Assembly: GCF_001412575.1 (NCBI RefSeq)
Contig: NZ_CP011834.1
Location: forward strand, 1,488,001 to 1,552,000
Reading direction: 5' to 3'
From: Limnohabitans sp. 103DPR2
GTDB lineage: Bacteria; Pseudomonadota; Gammaproteobacteria; Burkholderiales; Burkholderiaceae_C
Length of the DNA stretch: 64,000 bases
Below, in pieces: positions 1 to 9,496 of this stretch. Within the stretch, counting starts at the first letter, position 1, and each line of letters begins with the position of its first letter. The position numbers and the translations under genes are program-made. Under the pieces are notes generated by a model. That model saw only the letters and a list, made by a program, of their open reading frames with translations. It ran no database searches and was not told the DNA's origin.

Positions 1-1500
1 GGCGCGGATTTGCGCACGACCACCTACCAGCATTTGTTGAAGCTGTCCCTTGAATATTTTGGCGGACGTCGCACGGGCGATTTGATTGCCCGCATCGGCA
101 GTGAAACTGACCGGATCAATGTGTTTTTGTCATTGCACTTGCTGGACTTTGCCACCGATGTGTTGATGATCATGATGACCGCCATCATCTTGTTTTCCAT
201 CAACCCCACCTTGGCGCTGGTGACTTTGCTGCCCTTGCCGTTCATTGGTTGGTTGATTCATGTGGTGCGCGAAAAACTTCGAACCGGTTTTGAAAAAATC
301 GACCGCGTGTGGTCTGAAGTCACCAACGTGTTGGCCGATACCATCCCTGGCATTCGCGTGGTCAAAGCCTTTGCACAAGAGGACCGCGAAGCTCAGCGTT
401 TCATCGACGCCAACAAACACAACTTGGCAGTGAACGATCGGCTGAACCGCGTGTGGTCGGTGTTCTCGCCCACGGTCACGCTGATGACCGAAATTGGTTT
501 GCTGGTGGTCTGGGGCTTTGGCATTTGGTTGGTTTCCAAAGACCAGATCACGGTGGGTGTGCTCACAGCATTTTTGGCTTACATCGGGCGCTTTTACACC
601 CGCTTGGATTCCATGAGTCGGATTGTGTCGACCACGCAAAAAGCCGCATCAGGTGCCAAACGCATTTTTGAAATTTTGGATCACGTGTCCAGTGTGCCAG
701 AGCCTGTCAATCCAGTTGCCTTGCCCAAAGTCGAAGGGCGCATCACCCTCACGGATGCGAGCTTCCGCTATGGCAATCGTGCTGTGATCAAACAATTGAA
801 TTTAGACATTCAACCTGGCGAAATGATTGGCTTGGTGGGGCACAGTGGTTCCGGCAAAAGCACCTTGGTCAATTTGATGTGCCGCTTTTACGATTTGTCT
901 GAGGGCAGCATCGCCCTCGATGGTGTGGACATCAAGCAGCTGAAAGTGGCCGATTACCGCAGGCACATTGGCTTGGTGTTGCAAGAGCCTTTCTTGTTCT
1001 TTGGCACCATAGCCGACAACATTGCTTATGGTCTGCCCGACGCCACACGTGAGGACATCGTGGCTGCGGCGCGGGCAGCGCATGCCCATGAATTTATCTT
1101 GCGCATGCCGCAGGGTTACGACTCCTTAGTGGGTGAGCGAGGCCAAGGTTTATCGGGCGGTGAGCGTCAACGCATTTCGATTGCCCGAGCTTTGCTGATC
1201 AATCCGCGTATTTTGATTTTGGACGAAGCCACTTCGGCCGTGGACACTGAGACCGAAAAAGAAATTCAAAATGCGCTGGACAATTTGGTTCGCGGTCGCA
1301 CCACCATTGCCATCGCCCACCGTTTGTCCACCTTGCGAAAAGCAGATCGCTTGGTGGTCATGGACAAAGGACTCATTGTGGAAGAAGGCACACACGATGT
1401 GCTGATCGAAAGCAAAGGCGCTTACTGGCGCTTGTACGAAGCCCAGCAACGACAGGCCGAATCGGAAGGCGCTGTGTTGAGAGAGACGGTTACACCATGA
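1..1500 (+). CDS. ABC exporter, fused permease and ATPase (5' truncated)
   Basis: An exporter-type ABC half-transporter whose start lies before the window; the frame is open from base 1, giving 499 visible residues. The visible part has the end of the six-helix membrane domain (hydrophobic segments around residues 50-90 and 155-200) and a complete nucleotide-binding domain: Walker A GHSGSGKST near residue 282, signature LSGGERQR near 388 and Walker B ILILDEATS. Its stop overlaps the start of the DUF1854 gene (ATGA), so the two are translationally coupled. In Burkholderiales this ABC/DUF1854 pair usually sits beside cyanophycin synthetase genes, which would be off the left edge; that link is family knowledge, not visible here. 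The exported substrate is unknown. Confidence 0.9.
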   Translation, partial: GADLRTTTYQHLLKLSLEYFGGRRTGDLIARIGSETDRINVFLSLHLLDFATDVLMIMMTAIILFSINPTLALVTLLPLPFIGWLIHVVREKLRTGFEKIDRVWSEVTNVLADTIPGIRVVKAFAQEDREAQRFIDANKHNLAVNDRLNRVWSVFSPTVTLMTEIGLLVVWGFGIWLVSKDQITVGVLTAFLAYIGRFYTRLDSMSRIVSTTQKAASGAKRIFEILDHVSSVPEPVNPVALPKVEGRITLTDASFRYGNRAVIKQLNLDIQPGEMIGLVGHSGSGKSTLVNLMCRFYDLSEGSIALDGVDIKQLKVADYRRHIGLVLQEPFLFFGTIADNIAYGLPDATREDIVAAARAAHAHEFILRMPQGYDSLVGERGQGLSGGERQRISIARALLINPRILILDEATSAVDTETEKEIQNALDNLVRGRTTIAIAHRLSTLRKADRLVVMDKGLIVEEGTHDVLIESKGAYWRLYEAQQRQAESEGAVLRETVTP

Positions 1501-1973
1501 GCGACATGCTGAAGAACATTCAATTTGACCAAGGCCCTTCAGGTCGTTGGTTCTATGTCAGCGCCGAAGGCGTAAAGCACGACCATGTGATGGCGGTGCG
1601 TTCTTTCCCTGTGGCGGCACCTGAAGAGGGGGTTGCTTTGGTGGATGTGGATGGCAAAGAATTGCTGTGGATACCGCACCTGAATCAATTGTCAGAAGGT
1701 GTGCGTGCCAAGGTGTTGATGGCCATGACGCAACGCGAGTTCATGCCGCGAATTTTGAAATTGCATGGTGTGAGCAGTTTTGTGACACCCAGCACGTGGG
1801 ACATTGAAACTGATCGCGGCCCCACCACTTTGTTGTTAAAGGGTGAGGAAGACATTCGCCGACTGTCAGCCAGCGTATTGCTTGTAACCGATGGTCATGG
1901 CGTACAGTTTTTAATTCGAGACTTGGCCCAGATGGACCGGTTTTCTCGCAAACTGCTTGACCGATTCTTATGA
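1497..1973 (+). CDS. DUF1854 family protein (cyanophycin-associated)
   Basis: A 158-residue soluble protein with no signal peptide or membrane helix. Recognisable DUF1854 features are the ELLWIPHLNQL segment in the middle and a C-terminal half with the RRLSASVLLVTDGHG and FLIRDLAQMDRFSR stretches. It starts inside the stop of the upstream ABC exporter (ATGA overlap), so both are made from one message and probably work together. Members occur next to cyanophycin metabolism genes in betaproteobacteria; no biochemical function is established as far as I know. The end overlaps the convergent EptA-like gene by 6 bases. Confidence 0.82.
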   Translation: MSDMLKNIQFDQGPSGRWFYVSAEGVKHDHVMAVRSFPVAAPEEGVALVDVDGKELLWIPHLNQLSEGVRAKVLMAMTQREFMPRILKLHGVSSFVTPSTWDIETDRGPTTLLLKGEEDIRRLSASVLLVTDGHGVQFLIRDLAQMDRFSRKLLDRFL

Positions 1974-3629
1974 TCTGCTGCGGCAGTCCGCGTGCACATC
2001 CAACTTAGCCTGGTAAACCTCGGTGCTGACATTAACCAGTCCCAAAACTGAGTGGAAGTAATTGTCATGTGTCAGCGGCATTTGCACCTTGTTTTGTAAG
2101 CAGGTGCGCGACAAGCCCAACTGCTTTTCAAATTGTGGTGACCACCATGTGATCCAAGGCACGCGCTTTTGGACATCGGGCGCCACGCGGTAGGGCAGAC
2201 CATGCAGGTACAAATTGTTTTCACCCAAGGACTCGCCGTGGTCAGACACGTACAGCATGGCAGATGCTGCAGTGGCTTCTGATTTTTTGAGCCATTGAAT
2301 AGCTTGCCCTAAAAAGTGGTCGGTGTAGAGAATCGTGTTGTCAAATGAATTGACCACCTGCTCGCGCGTGCACTCTTGCAGGGCGTTGCTTTTGCATTCG
2401 GGTTGAAACTTTTTGAATGCATCTGGCACACGTTTGTAATAAGCGGGGCCATGGCTGCCCATTTGGTGCATCACCACCACCACACCTTTGGCGCGGCGCT
2501 CAGCAGGCAAGGCTTGGATTCGTTCATCCAGTTGGTTCAGCATGATCTCGTCAAAGCATTCGCCGTCTTTGCACAAAGTGGGGTGTTTGAGTTCTTTGGT
2601 TAGCGCTTGGGGCACTCGCTCACAAACACCTTTGCAACCCGATTGGTTGTCGATCCATAAAACCGCCAGGCCCGCATGGTGCAAGACATCGATCAGACTT
2701 TCGTAATTATTTTTGCGTGCTTCAAAATCTTCTTTGCCCAGGTGAGAAAACATGCAGGGCACTGACGTGGCTGTGCTGGTGCCGCAGGACATCACGCCCT
2801 TGAGGCTGATGATGTTTTCTTTGGCCAATGCGGGCGTCGTTTGCCGCTCGTAGCCATTGACACCAAAGTTGCCCATGCGCGCTGTTTCTCCCAGCACCAG
2901 CAACAGCAGGGGTGGTTTTTCATTGGGCTTTGGCGTGGCCATTTGGGCATCTTTGCCAATGGGCAACAAAGTTTTGTTGTCTCGCTGAAATGGCTTGGCC
3001 GCCACCATGCCAATGGCGTAGTAACTGTTCAGGGGGTTGACCAGGTAGCGCAGTTGTGTGTGGTTGCGCATGATGGAGGAGAAGTCTTGAAAGATGGCCA
3101 ATAAAGCCGCAACGATGACCACGACCGACACCACGGCCGTCAGGGTGTTGCTCCAAATTTGTTGGCGCAAGCGAAGCACTTGAAGCGGTGTTTTCCAAAG
3201 CACCCAACACGGCAGAATGCCCAGCACCAAGAGACTGATCAGCATGCGCCAATTCAGCAAATCCAAGGCTTCTTTGGTGTCTGTCTGAACCACATTGGTG
3301 ATCATGGTGCTGTCGATCACAATGCCGTAACTGACCATGAAGTAAGCGCCACTGGCCGCGCTCAAAAAGAAAACCGAGAGGACAGGTTTGAGCCAGCCAC
3401 GCCAGTTCAGAAAACTCAAAACAGCGGTGAGGGCGGAGGTGATGATGACGCCAAAGCCCAATGCAAACGCCAGGCCCCTCAAGCCGGTCACTTCTGGTAA
3501 TTGGTGCACTTGCTGCCAAAGTGCGTAGTTGCCAACACTGGCAAGCCACAAGCTGCCGAGCAAAGCAACCCAAACTGGGTGCCAAGATGGGACATGCGTT
3601 TCTGATGTGGGGGCGTGTTTCGAAGTCAT
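1968..3629 (-). CDS. EptA-like lipid A phosphoethanolamine transferase
   Basis: A 553-residue inner-membrane enzyme of the sulfatase/alkaline phosphatase superfamily that would transfer phosphoethanolamine to lipid A or core sugars on the periplasmic side. The N-terminal third has about five hydrophobic helices (residues 18-210). The periplasmic domain starts at LVLGETARMGNFG (metal-binding Glu), then SCGTSTATSVPCMFS with the probable nucleophile Thr near residue 285, and VSDHGESLGENNLYLHG as a metal-binding loop. Cysteines around CKGVCE and CKDGECF match the disulfides of EptA/MCR enzymes. Such enzymes can raise resistance to cationic peptides, but the substrate here is inferred. It is convergent with the DUF1854 gene. 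Confidence 0.9.
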   Translation of the reverse strand: MTSKHAPTSETHVPSWHPVWVALLGSLWLASVGNYALWQQVHQLPEVTGLRGLAFALGFGVIITSALTAVLSFLNWRGWLKPVLSVFFLSAASGAYFMVSYGIVIDSTMITNVVQTDTKEALDLLNWRMLISLLVLGILPCWVLWKTPLQVLRLRQQIWSNTLTAVVSVVVIVAALLAIFQDFSSIMRNHTQLRYLVNPLNSYYAIGMVAAKPFQRDNKTLLPIGKDAQMATPKPNEKPPLLLLVLGETARMGNFGVNGYERQTTPALAKENIISLKGVMSCGTSTATSVPCMFSHLGKEDFEARKNNYESLIDVLHHAGLAVLWIDNQSGCKGVCERVPQALTKELKHPTLCKDGECFDEIMLNQLDERIQALPAERRAKGVVVVMHQMGSHGPAYYKRVPDAFKKFQPECKSNALQECTREQVVNSFDNTILYTDHFLGQAIQWLKKSEATAASAMLYVSDHGESLGENNLYLHGLPYRVAPDVQKRVPWITWWSPQFEKQLGLSRTCLQNKVQMPLTHDNYFHSVLGLVNVSTEVYQAKLDVHADCRSRS

Positions 3630-3673
3630 GGGGCCAAGTTTAATGCCTCATGCCCTGAGATTGCCTTAATCCC

Positions 3674-5038
3674 CTATGCAGGCCAAATCGAAGCATGCTC
3701 GGGCACCACGGCACGCATTTTGAGCTCCCTTTCAATGCGTTGTCGCAACGCGTCGGAGGCTTCAAGTTCACCATGAACCACGTAAACCTGTGCTGGCGGC
3801 TTTGGCATTTGTTTTAGCCAAGCCAACAACTGATTGCCATCAGCATGCGCGGATGCAGAGGTGAGTTGAACAATTTCTGCTGCGACTGGCAAGTCTTTGC
3901 CATGCAAGCGAATGGTGAATGCACCGCTGGCCAAGGTGGCGCCTCGCGTTCCTGGCGATTGAAAACCTGTGAGGATGACCATGTTGCGGTGATTGCCGAC
4001 GTAGTTGGCCAGGTGATGCAAGACACGCCCTCCTGTGGCCATGCCACTGGCTGCCAAGATCACCATGGGGCCATGGCGCTTGATCAAGGCTTTGGACTGC
4101 TCGGGTGTCTCGATCATGGTGGCCACATGGTCCATGGCTTGCACCTCGTCAGCGGTGAGGCGGTGTTCACCCATGTGCCGTTTGAACAGCGCCGTGGTGT
4201 GAATCGCCATCGGGCTGTCTAGAAAAATAGGCAAGCCATGCGGAATGACGCCTTGCGCTTTGAGCTGCGAAATGCTGTGCAAAATGGCCTGCGCACGGCC
4301 TACGGCAAACACAGGAACGACGGCAACACCGCCACGCGCTGACACCTTTTTCAATGCCTCGCCCAGCTCGGCGTTGATATTTTCTTCGGGGTGCACACGG
4401 TTACCGTAGGTGGATTCGATCAACACGGTGTCGGCTTGCGGCGGGTTGTCGGGAGGGTTCATGAGGCTGTCGTCGGGTCGGCCCAAATCGCCAGAGAACA
4501 AAATGCGACGGCCTGCCACTTCCAGTAGCAAACTGGACGCACCCAAGATGTGGCCTGCTGTGCTGAACTTGGCGTTCCACCCCGGGAGGGGTTGGAACCA
4601 TGTGTTGAGTTTTTCAACATGGAACTGCTGCATGCAATATTTAGCATCTTGCTGCGTGTAAAGCGGTAATGCCGGTGCGTGTTTGGAGAAGCCATGCCGG
4701 TTGGCAAAGTAGGCATCCTCTTCTTGGATGTGGCCGCTGTCGGGCAGCAAGATAGCGCACAAGTCGCGTGTGCCTGAGGTGCTGTGAACTTTGCCTTCAA
4801 AGCCGCTGCGAGCCAACAAGGGCAAATAGCCACTGTGATCTAAATGTGCATGCGTCAAGATGACGGCATCGACATCTTTCGGCGGAATGGGGCACGCATC
4901 CCAATTGCGCAGTCGCAATTGTTTGTAGCCTTGAAACAAACCGCAATCGACCAACAGCTTGCGACCGCCGTGCTCGACGCAGTACTTGGAACCGGTGACG
5001 GTGTTGGCACCGCCTAAGAAGCGAATGTTGAGTGTCAT
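3674..5038 (-). CDS. MBL-fold beta-CASP ribonuclease-like hydrolase
   Basis: A 454-residue metallo-beta-lactamase-fold protein of the CPSF73/YSH1-like group. The zinc-site motif HAHLDHSG is near residue 63, with further metal ligands at TAGHILGASS (near 163) and SGDLGRPDD (near 183). The beta-CASP insertion follows (FLDSPMAIHTT region), then an RNA-metabolising MBL C-terminal part with VHGE near residue 422. The family includes RNA endo/exonucleases, so an RNA-processing role is plausible but unproven for these proteobacterial members. It is a monocistronic minus-strand gene between the EptA-like gene and dnaJ; 49 bases separate its start from the dnaJ stop. Confidence 0.88.
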   Translation of the reverse strand: MTLNIRFLGGANTVTGSKYCVEHGGRKLLVDCGLFQGYKQLRLRNWDACPIPPKDVDAVILTHAHLDHSGYLPLLARSGFEGKVHSTSGTRDLCAILLPDSGHIQEEDAYFANRHGFSKHAPALPLYTQQDAKYCMQQFHVEKLNTWFQPLPGWNAKFSTAGHILGASSLLLEVAGRRILFSGDLGRPDDSLMNPPDNPPQADTVLIESTYGNRVHPEENINAELGEALKKVSARGGVAVVPVFAVGRAQAILHSISQLKAQGVIPHGLPIFLDSPMAIHTTALFKRHMGEHRLTADEVQAMDHVATMIETPEQSKALIKRHGPMVILAASGMATGGRVLHHLANYVGNHRNMVILTGFQSPGTRGATLASGAFTIRLHGKDLPVAAEIVQLTSASAHADGNQLLAWLKQMPKPPAQVYVVHGELEASDALRQRIERELKMRAVVPEHASIWPA

Positions 5039-5087
5039 GTGGCCATGTTAGGCGCTCGGCCCAACATGGAATTGACTTATATCAAGC

Positions 5088-6224
5088 TTAGGCGCCGAAC
5101 AAGCCTTTGAGTTTGTCGGTCCAGCTGTTGCCGGTTGGCATATGTTTGGCGCCGCCTTTTTGCAAAGACTCGTCAAACTCTTTGAGCAACTTGCGCTGAT
5201 GCTCCGTGAGCTTCACAGGTGTTTCAACCGTGATGTGACAGTAGAGGTCGCCAGGGTAACTGGCGCGAACACCCTTGATGCCTTTGCCGCGCAAACGGAA
5301 TTGCTTGCCCGTTTGGGTGCCTTCCGGAATGTCGATGGCGGCCTTGCCGTTGAGCGTAGGCACATCGATCTCACCACCCAATGCGGCCTTTGAAAAACTG
5401 ATGGGCACAGAGCAATGCAGGTCGTCGCCATCGCGCTCGAAGATGTCGTGTTTCTTGAGGCGAATTTCAATGTACAAATCGCCGGGCGGGCCGCCATTGG
5501 TACCCGGTTCACCGTTGCCGGTGCTGCGAATGCGCATGCCGTCGTCAATGCCCGCAGGGATTTTGACTTCGAGTGTTTTTTGCTTTTTGAGCTTACCTTG
5601 GCCACTGCAAGAAGGGCAGGGGTCTGAGATGATTTTGCCGGAGCCGCGGCAGTGCGGGCAGGTTTGCTGCACGCTGAAAAAGCCTTGGCGCATTTGCACG
5701 GTTCCTGAACCTTGGCAAGTGCCGCAGGTTTTTGCGCTGGTGCCTTTCTTAGCGCCGGAGCCATCGCAAGGCTCGCACTCTTCCCATCCGGGGATGCGAA
5801 TTTGGGCGTCTTTGCCAGCGGCCGCTTCCTCCAGGGTCACTTCCATGGCATAGCTCAGGTCGCCACCGCGGAACACTTGACGGCCACCACGGCCACCGCG
5901 TTGTTGACCAAAGATGTCACCAAAAATATCACCGAAGGCTTCGCCAAAACCACCAAAGCCTTCCGCACCGCCCGCGCCACCACGCATGTTGGGGTCGACA
6001 CCGGCGTGGCCGTATTGGTCGTAGGCGGCACGCTTTTGCGCATCCGACAACATCTCGTAGGCCTCTTTGACCTCTTTGAATTTGGCTTCTGCGTCTTTGG
6101 CGTCGTCGCCCTGATGACGGTCAGGGTGGAACTTCATCGCCAATTTGCGATACGCCTTTTTGATCTCTTCTTCAGAGGCGTTCTTGGCTACACCCAATAC
6201 TTCGTAAAAGTCTCTTTTGGCCAT
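5088..6224 (-). CDS. dnaJ: Chaperone DnaJ (Hsp40)
   Basis: A 378-residue type I Hsp40 that delivers unfolded clients to DnaK and stimulates its ATPase. The J-domain occupies residues 1-70 with the HPD tripeptide in KFHPDRHQG, followed by a Gly/Phe-rich linker (about 78-115). The zinc domain has the four repeats [24 protein letters not shown] and CPSCSGQG, and a C-terminal substrate-binding part follows. It lies 97 bases after dnaK on the same strand. That gap holds a small GGGC-TTTA-GCCC hairpin (6297-6308) without a U-tract and no clear sigma-32 promoter, so dnaJ is probably cotranscribed with dnaK. Confidence 0.97.
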   Translation of the reverse strand: MAKRDFYEVLGVAKNASEEEIKKAYRKLAMKFHPDRHQGDDAKDAEAKFKEVKEAYEMLSDAQKRAAYDQYGHAGVDPNMRGGAGGAEGFGGFGEAFGDIFGDIFGQQRGGRGGRQVFRGGDLSYAMEVTLEEAAAGKDAQIRIPGWEECEPCDGSGAKKGTSAKTCGTCQGSGTVQMRQGFFSVQQTCPHCRGSGKIISDPCPSCSGQGKLKKQKTLEVKIPAGIDDGMRIRSTGNGEPGTNGGPPGDLYIEIRLKKHDIFERDGDDLHCSVPISFSKAALGGEIDVPTLNGKAAIDIPEGTQTGKQFRLRGKGIKGVRASYPGDLYCHITVETPVKLTEHQRKLLKEFDESLQKGGAKHMPTGNSWTDKLKGLFGA

Positions 6225-6321
6225 CGTGTTTTGCTACTGTTTGAACAAGAACGCCGCGAAAGCGATTTCCGAAGGGATACGCTGACGCGGCGGCTTGGGC
6301 TAAAGCCCTTGAATGAAAGGC

Positions 6322-8253
6322 TTAGCCTTTTTTAACTTCTTTCACTTCTGCATCGACCACGTTGTCGTCTGCAGGTTTGGCGTCGGCACCTGGGCCGCCC
6401 GCTGCGCCACCGGCAGCTGCTTCTTTGGCTTGCATGTCGGCGTACATTTTTTCGCCCAGCTTTTGGCTGACGGTCATCAGGGCTTCGGTTTTGGCTTCGA
6501 TGGCGTCTTTGTCTTCGCCTTTCAAAGCTTCTTCCAATTCCTTCACGGCAGCTTCGATTTTGGTTTTTTCGTCGCCTTCAATCTTGTCGCCGTATTCGGT
6601 CAAGCTTTTCTTCACGCTGTGCACGGTGGCTTCGCCTGAGTTTTTCGCTTGAACGATTTCGAGTTTCTTCTTGTCGTCAGCAGCGTTCAACTCAGCGTCT
6701 TTCACCATCTGTTGAATTTCTTCTTCAGACAAACCAGAGTTGGCCTTGATGGTGATCTTGTTTTCTTTGCCAGTGCCTTTGTCTTTGGCGCCGACGTGCA
6801 AGATGCCGTTCGCGTCGATGTCAAAGGACACTTCAATTTGCGGTGTGCCGCGTGCTGCGGGTGGAATGCCTTCGAGGTTGAACTCGCCCAGCAACTTGTT
6901 GCCAGTGGCCATCTCGCGCTCGCCTTGGTAGACCTTGATGGTCACCGCAGGTTGATTGTCATCGGCCGTTGAGAAGGTCTGTGCAAACTTGGTGGGGATG
7001 GTGGTGTTCTTGGTGATCATTTTGGTCATCACGCCGCCCAGGGTTTCAATGCCCAAGGACAAAGGTGTGACGTCCAACAGCAACACGTCTTTGCGATCGC
7101 CAGACAAAACTTGACCTTGAATGGCAGCGCCCACGGCCACGGCTTCATCAGGGTTTACGTCTTTGCGTGGCTCTTTGCCAAAGAATTCTTTCACCTTGTC
7201 TTGCACTTTGGGCATGCGTGTCATGCCGCCGACCAAGATGATGTCGTCGATGTCAGACACACTCACGCCAGCGTCTTTGATGGCGGTGCGGCAGGGCGCA
7301 ATGGTGCGCTCGATCAACTCGTCGACCAGGCTTTCCAACTTGGCACGGCTGAGCTTGATGTTCAGGTGTTTAGGGCCTGTGGCATCGGCTGTGATGTAGG
7401 GCAGGTTGATGTCGGTGCCAGCAGAGCTGGACAGTTCGATCTTGGCTTTTTCAGCGGCTTCTTTCAAGCGCTGCAAGGCCAACACGTCTTTGGACAAATC
7501 AACGCCACTTTCTTTCTTGAACTCGGCAATGATGAAATCAATGATGCGTTGGTCAAAGTCTTCACCACCCAAGAAGGTGTCACCGTTGGTGGACAACACT
7601 TCGAATTGTTTTTCGCCATCAACGTCGGCAATCTCGATGATGGATACGTCAAAGGTACCGCCACCCAAGTCATACACGGCAATCTTGCGATCGCCTTTTT
7701 CAGTTTTGTCCAAACCGAAAGCCAATGCAGCAGCTGTCGGTTCGTTGATGATGCGCTTGACATCCAAACCAGCGATGCGGCCTGCATCTTTGGTGGCTTG
7801 ACGTTGTGCGTCATTGAAGTAAGCAGGCACCGTGATGACGGCTTCGGTCACTTCTTCGCCGAGATAGTCTTCGGCTGTTTTCTTCATCTTGCGCAACACT
7901 TCAGCGCTGATCTGTGGGGGCGCCAATTTGTTGCCACGCACTTCCACCCAAGCGTCGCCGTTGTCGGCTTTGGCAATGGTGTAAGGCATCAGGTCGATGT
8001 CTTTTTGAACTTCTTTTTCAGAGAACTTGCGACCGATCAAACGCTTCACGGCATACAGCGTGTTGCGAGGATTGGTAACGGCTTGACGCTTGGCGGATGC
8101 GCCGACCAAAATTTCGCCGTCTTCTTGGTACGCAATGATGGAAGGGGTGGTGCGCGCGCCTTCGGCGTTCTCAATCACCTTGGTGGTGTTGCCTTCCATG
8201 ATGGCCACACACGAGTTGGTGGTGCCCAAGTCAATGCCAATGATTCTTCCCAT
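6322..8253 (-). CDS. dnaK: Chaperone DnaK (Hsp70)
   Basis: A 643-residue Hsp70. The nucleotide-binding domain begins at [13 protein letters not shown] (residues 4-16) and includes the phosphate-2 loop [13 protein letters not shown] near residue 195; the substrate-binding domain begins after [13 protein letters not shown] near residue 392. The helical lid ends in an acidic/Lys tail ([12 protein letters not shown]), as is normal for proteobacterial DnaK. It is preceded by its own sigma-32-like promoter (8299-8323) and a good ribosome-binding site (GGAGAAG before the ATG), and is followed by dnaJ. Confidence 0.98.
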   Translation of the reverse strand: MGRIIGIDLGTTNSCVAIMEGNTTKVIENAEGARTTPSIIAYQEDGEILVGASAKRQAVTNPRNTLYAVKRLIGRKFSEKEVQKDIDLMPYTIAKADNGDAWVEVRGNKLAPPQISAEVLRKMKKTAEDYLGEEVTEAVITVPAYFNDAQRQATKDAGRIAGLDVKRIINEPTAAALAFGLDKTEKGDRKIAVYDLGGGTFDVSIIEIADVDGEKQFEVLSTNGDTFLGGEDFDQRIIDFIIAEFKKESGVDLSKDVLALQRLKEAAEKAKIELSSSAGTDINLPYITADATGPKHLNIKLSRAKLESLVDELIERTIAPCRTAIKDAGVSVSDIDDIILVGGMTRMPKVQDKVKEFFGKEPRKDVNPDEAVAVGAAIQGQVLSGDRKDVLLLDVTPLSLGIETLGGVMTKMITKNTTIPTKFAQTFSTADDNQPAVTIKVYQGEREMATGNKLLGEFNLEGIPPAARGTPQIEVSFDIDANGILHVGAKDKGTGKENKITIKANSGLSEEEIQQMVKDAELNAADDKKKLEIVQAKNSGEATVHSVKKSLTEYGDKIEGDEKTKIEAAVKELEEALKGEDKDAIEAKTEALMTVSQKLGEKMYADMQAKEAAAGGAAGGPGADAKPADDNVVDAEVKEVKKG

Positions 8254-8298
8254 GTTCTTCTCCGGTAAATCTTAAAAAATGCTTGAATGAATCAGAAG

Positions 8299-8323
8299 TA
8301 GGGGCGGTTTAGGCAATTTCAAG
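8299..8323 (-). promoter_or_regulatory. Sigma-32-type heat-shock promoter of dnaK
   Basis: Read on the minus strand: a -35 element CTTGAAA (8317-8323), a 12-base spacer, then CCCCTA (8299-8304) as the -10 core. This fits the RpoH consensus (CTTGAA, spacer, CCCCATnT). The promoter is framed by an 8-base inverted repeat, CAGAAGTA (8293-8300) and TACTTCTG (8333-8340). The grpE promoter has the same -35 word and spacer length. Confidence 0.75.
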
Positions 8324-8348
8324 GCCTGTTTCTACTTCTGAAAGGGTT

Positions 8349-8954
8349 TTATTTGGGGGCCGTGACCGTGACCAAAGCGGGTCGCAACACGCGGTCGGCA
8401 ATCAGATAGCCCTTTTGCAGCACGGTCACCACGGTATTGGCTTCCTGCTGGGCAGGCACCACACTGATGGCTTGGTGGTGGTGCGGGTCAAACTTGGTAC
8501 CTGCCGAGGGGTTGATCTCAACCACTTTGTTGCGTTCAAGGGCGCTTTTGAGCTGACGAAGCGTAGCTTCTGCTCCCTCACGAATTTGTTCAGGTGTAGC
8601 CGATTGAATGGCCAAGCCTGCTTCCAAGCTGTCCAAAACGGGCAGCAAACTGTCGGCAAAGCCTTCCACCGCAAATTTGCGGGCTTTGGAAATTTCTTCG
8701 TCAGCGCGGCGACGGGCGTTTTGGACATCAGCCTGAGCGCGCAAATATTGGTCGGCTAGGGTGGCATTTTGGGCTTTGACGTTGACCAGCTCGGCTTGGG
8801 CATCGGCCAAAGGATCTTGTGAAACGGGCGCTGGCTGAGCCTGGGTGTCTGTGCCCATGGCCGCAGCAGCGGCGGCCAAGGCTTCAGCGGTTGGCATGAC
8901 GTTGGGTGTGCCGGGGTTTTGATTTGTGGGGTTTTGTGAGCTGGAATCAGACAT
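8349..8954 (-). CDS. grpE: Nucleotide exchange factor GrpE
   Basis: A 201-residue homodimeric co-chaperone that releases ADP from DnaK. The N-terminus is low-complexity Ser/Pro/Ala (about 1-55), followed by the long helix ([20 protein letters not shown]) and the C-terminal beta-domain with [10 protein letters not shown] near residue 158 and [17 protein letters not shown] chose the ATG at 8954 (MSDSSSQ); an upstream in-frame extension would add residues that do not look like GrpE. It is first in a grpE-dnaK-dnaJ array and has its own sigma-32-like promoter. Confidence 0.95.
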   Translation of the reverse strand: MSDSSSQNPTNQNPGTPNVMPTAEALAAAAAAMGTDTQAQPAPVSQDPLADAQAELVNVKAQNATLADQYLRAQADVQNARRRADEEISKARKFAVEGFADSLLPVLDSLEAGLAIQSATPEQIREGAEATLRQLKSALERNKVVEINPSAGTKFDPHHHQAISVVPAQQEANTVVTVLQKGYLIADRVLRPALVTVTAPK

Positions 8955-8990
8955 GAAATGCATCCGCAATAAATGACAACGCCCCAAACT

Positions 8991-9015
8991 TGGGGGCGTT
9001 TTGAGAGATTTCAAG
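8991..9015 (-). promoter_or_regulatory. Sigma-32-type heat-shock promoter of grpE
   Basis: On the minus strand, CTTGAAA (9009-9015), a 12-base spacer and CCCCCA (8991-8996), matching the RpoH consensus and the layout of the dnaK promoter. The -10 core lies in one arm of an inverted repeat, AACGCCCC (8979-8986) and GGGGCGTT (8993-9000), so the 5' end of the message could fold into a GC-rich hairpin. Confidence 0.75.
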
Positions 9016-9051
9016 GCCTGTTGGCGTTAGGCCAACGGGACCTGAACTAAA

Positions 9052-9402
9052 TCAAGACAGTTCGAGCAGTTCGACGTCGAACTTGAGGGTTGCGTTGGGG
9101 GGGATGACGCCGCCAGCACCACGGGGGCCATAGCCTAAGTCAGATGGAATGATCAGGGTGCGCGCGCCACCGATTTTCATGCCGGCCACGCCTTCGTCCC
9201 AACCGCGAATGACCATGCCGGCGCCCAAGATGAATTGGAAAGGGTCTCGGCGGTCTTTGCTGGAGTCAAACTTGGCGCCTTGCTCGCCGTCTTTGTATAG
9301 CCAGCCTGTGTAATGCACAGTGACCGTTTGGCCTTTGGTGGCTTCGGCGCCGTCGCCGACCACGGTGTCTTCGTATTGCAGGCCTGTGGCTGTGGTGATC
9401 AT
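9052..9402 (-). CDS. FKBP-type peptidyl-prolyl cis-trans isomerase
   Basis: A 116-residue single-domain FKBP that would catalyse proline isomerisation in the cytoplasm. Typical motifs are VTVHYTGWLYKDG (residues about 25-37), FQFILGAGMVIRGWDEGVAGM and the C-terminal GAGGVIPPNATLKFDVELL. I chose the ATG at 9402 (MITTATGLQYEDT), which matches the usual family start; the longer frame adds non-conserved residues. It is a separate minus-strand gene with a hairpin (9431-9449) between it and the upstream FAH-family gene. Confidence 0.93.
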   Translation of the reverse strand: MITTATGLQYEDTVVGDGAEATKGQTVTVHYTGWLYKDGEQGAKFDSSKDRRDPFQFILGAGMVIRGWDEGVAGMKIGGARTLIIPSDLGYGPRGAGGVIPPNATLKFDVELLELS

Positions 9403-9430
9403 GGGGTGTCCTAGAAATGGGTCATAGAAA

Positions 9431-9449
9431 GGCCGGTGCAAGACCGGCC
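9431..9449 (-). terminator. Candidate terminator after the FAH-family gene
   Basis: On the minus strand GGCCGGT-cttgc-ACCGGCC is followed by TTTCT. The 7-bp GC-rich stem with a short U-tract lies 48 bases after the FAH-family stop and before the FKBP start. It would end the long minus-strand hydroxycinnamate array. The U-tract is short, so efficiency is uncertain. Confidence 0.5.
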
Positions 9450-9496
9450 AATGGCTGAATTATGCCAGTTGATGGGGCATCGGGAAGGTCTTGTAT

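Noticed and set aside
6225-6321. A separate heat-shock promoter for dnaJ
   Set aside because: No CTTGAAA-spacer-CCCC arrangement is present in this gap, unlike in front of grpE and dnaK.
7111-8268. A 385-residue open frame on the plus strand opposite dnaK
   Set aside because: It is antisense to a perfectly conserved dnaK, with a composition typical of reverse-frame reading (rich in His, Phe and Gly) and no ribosome-binding site.
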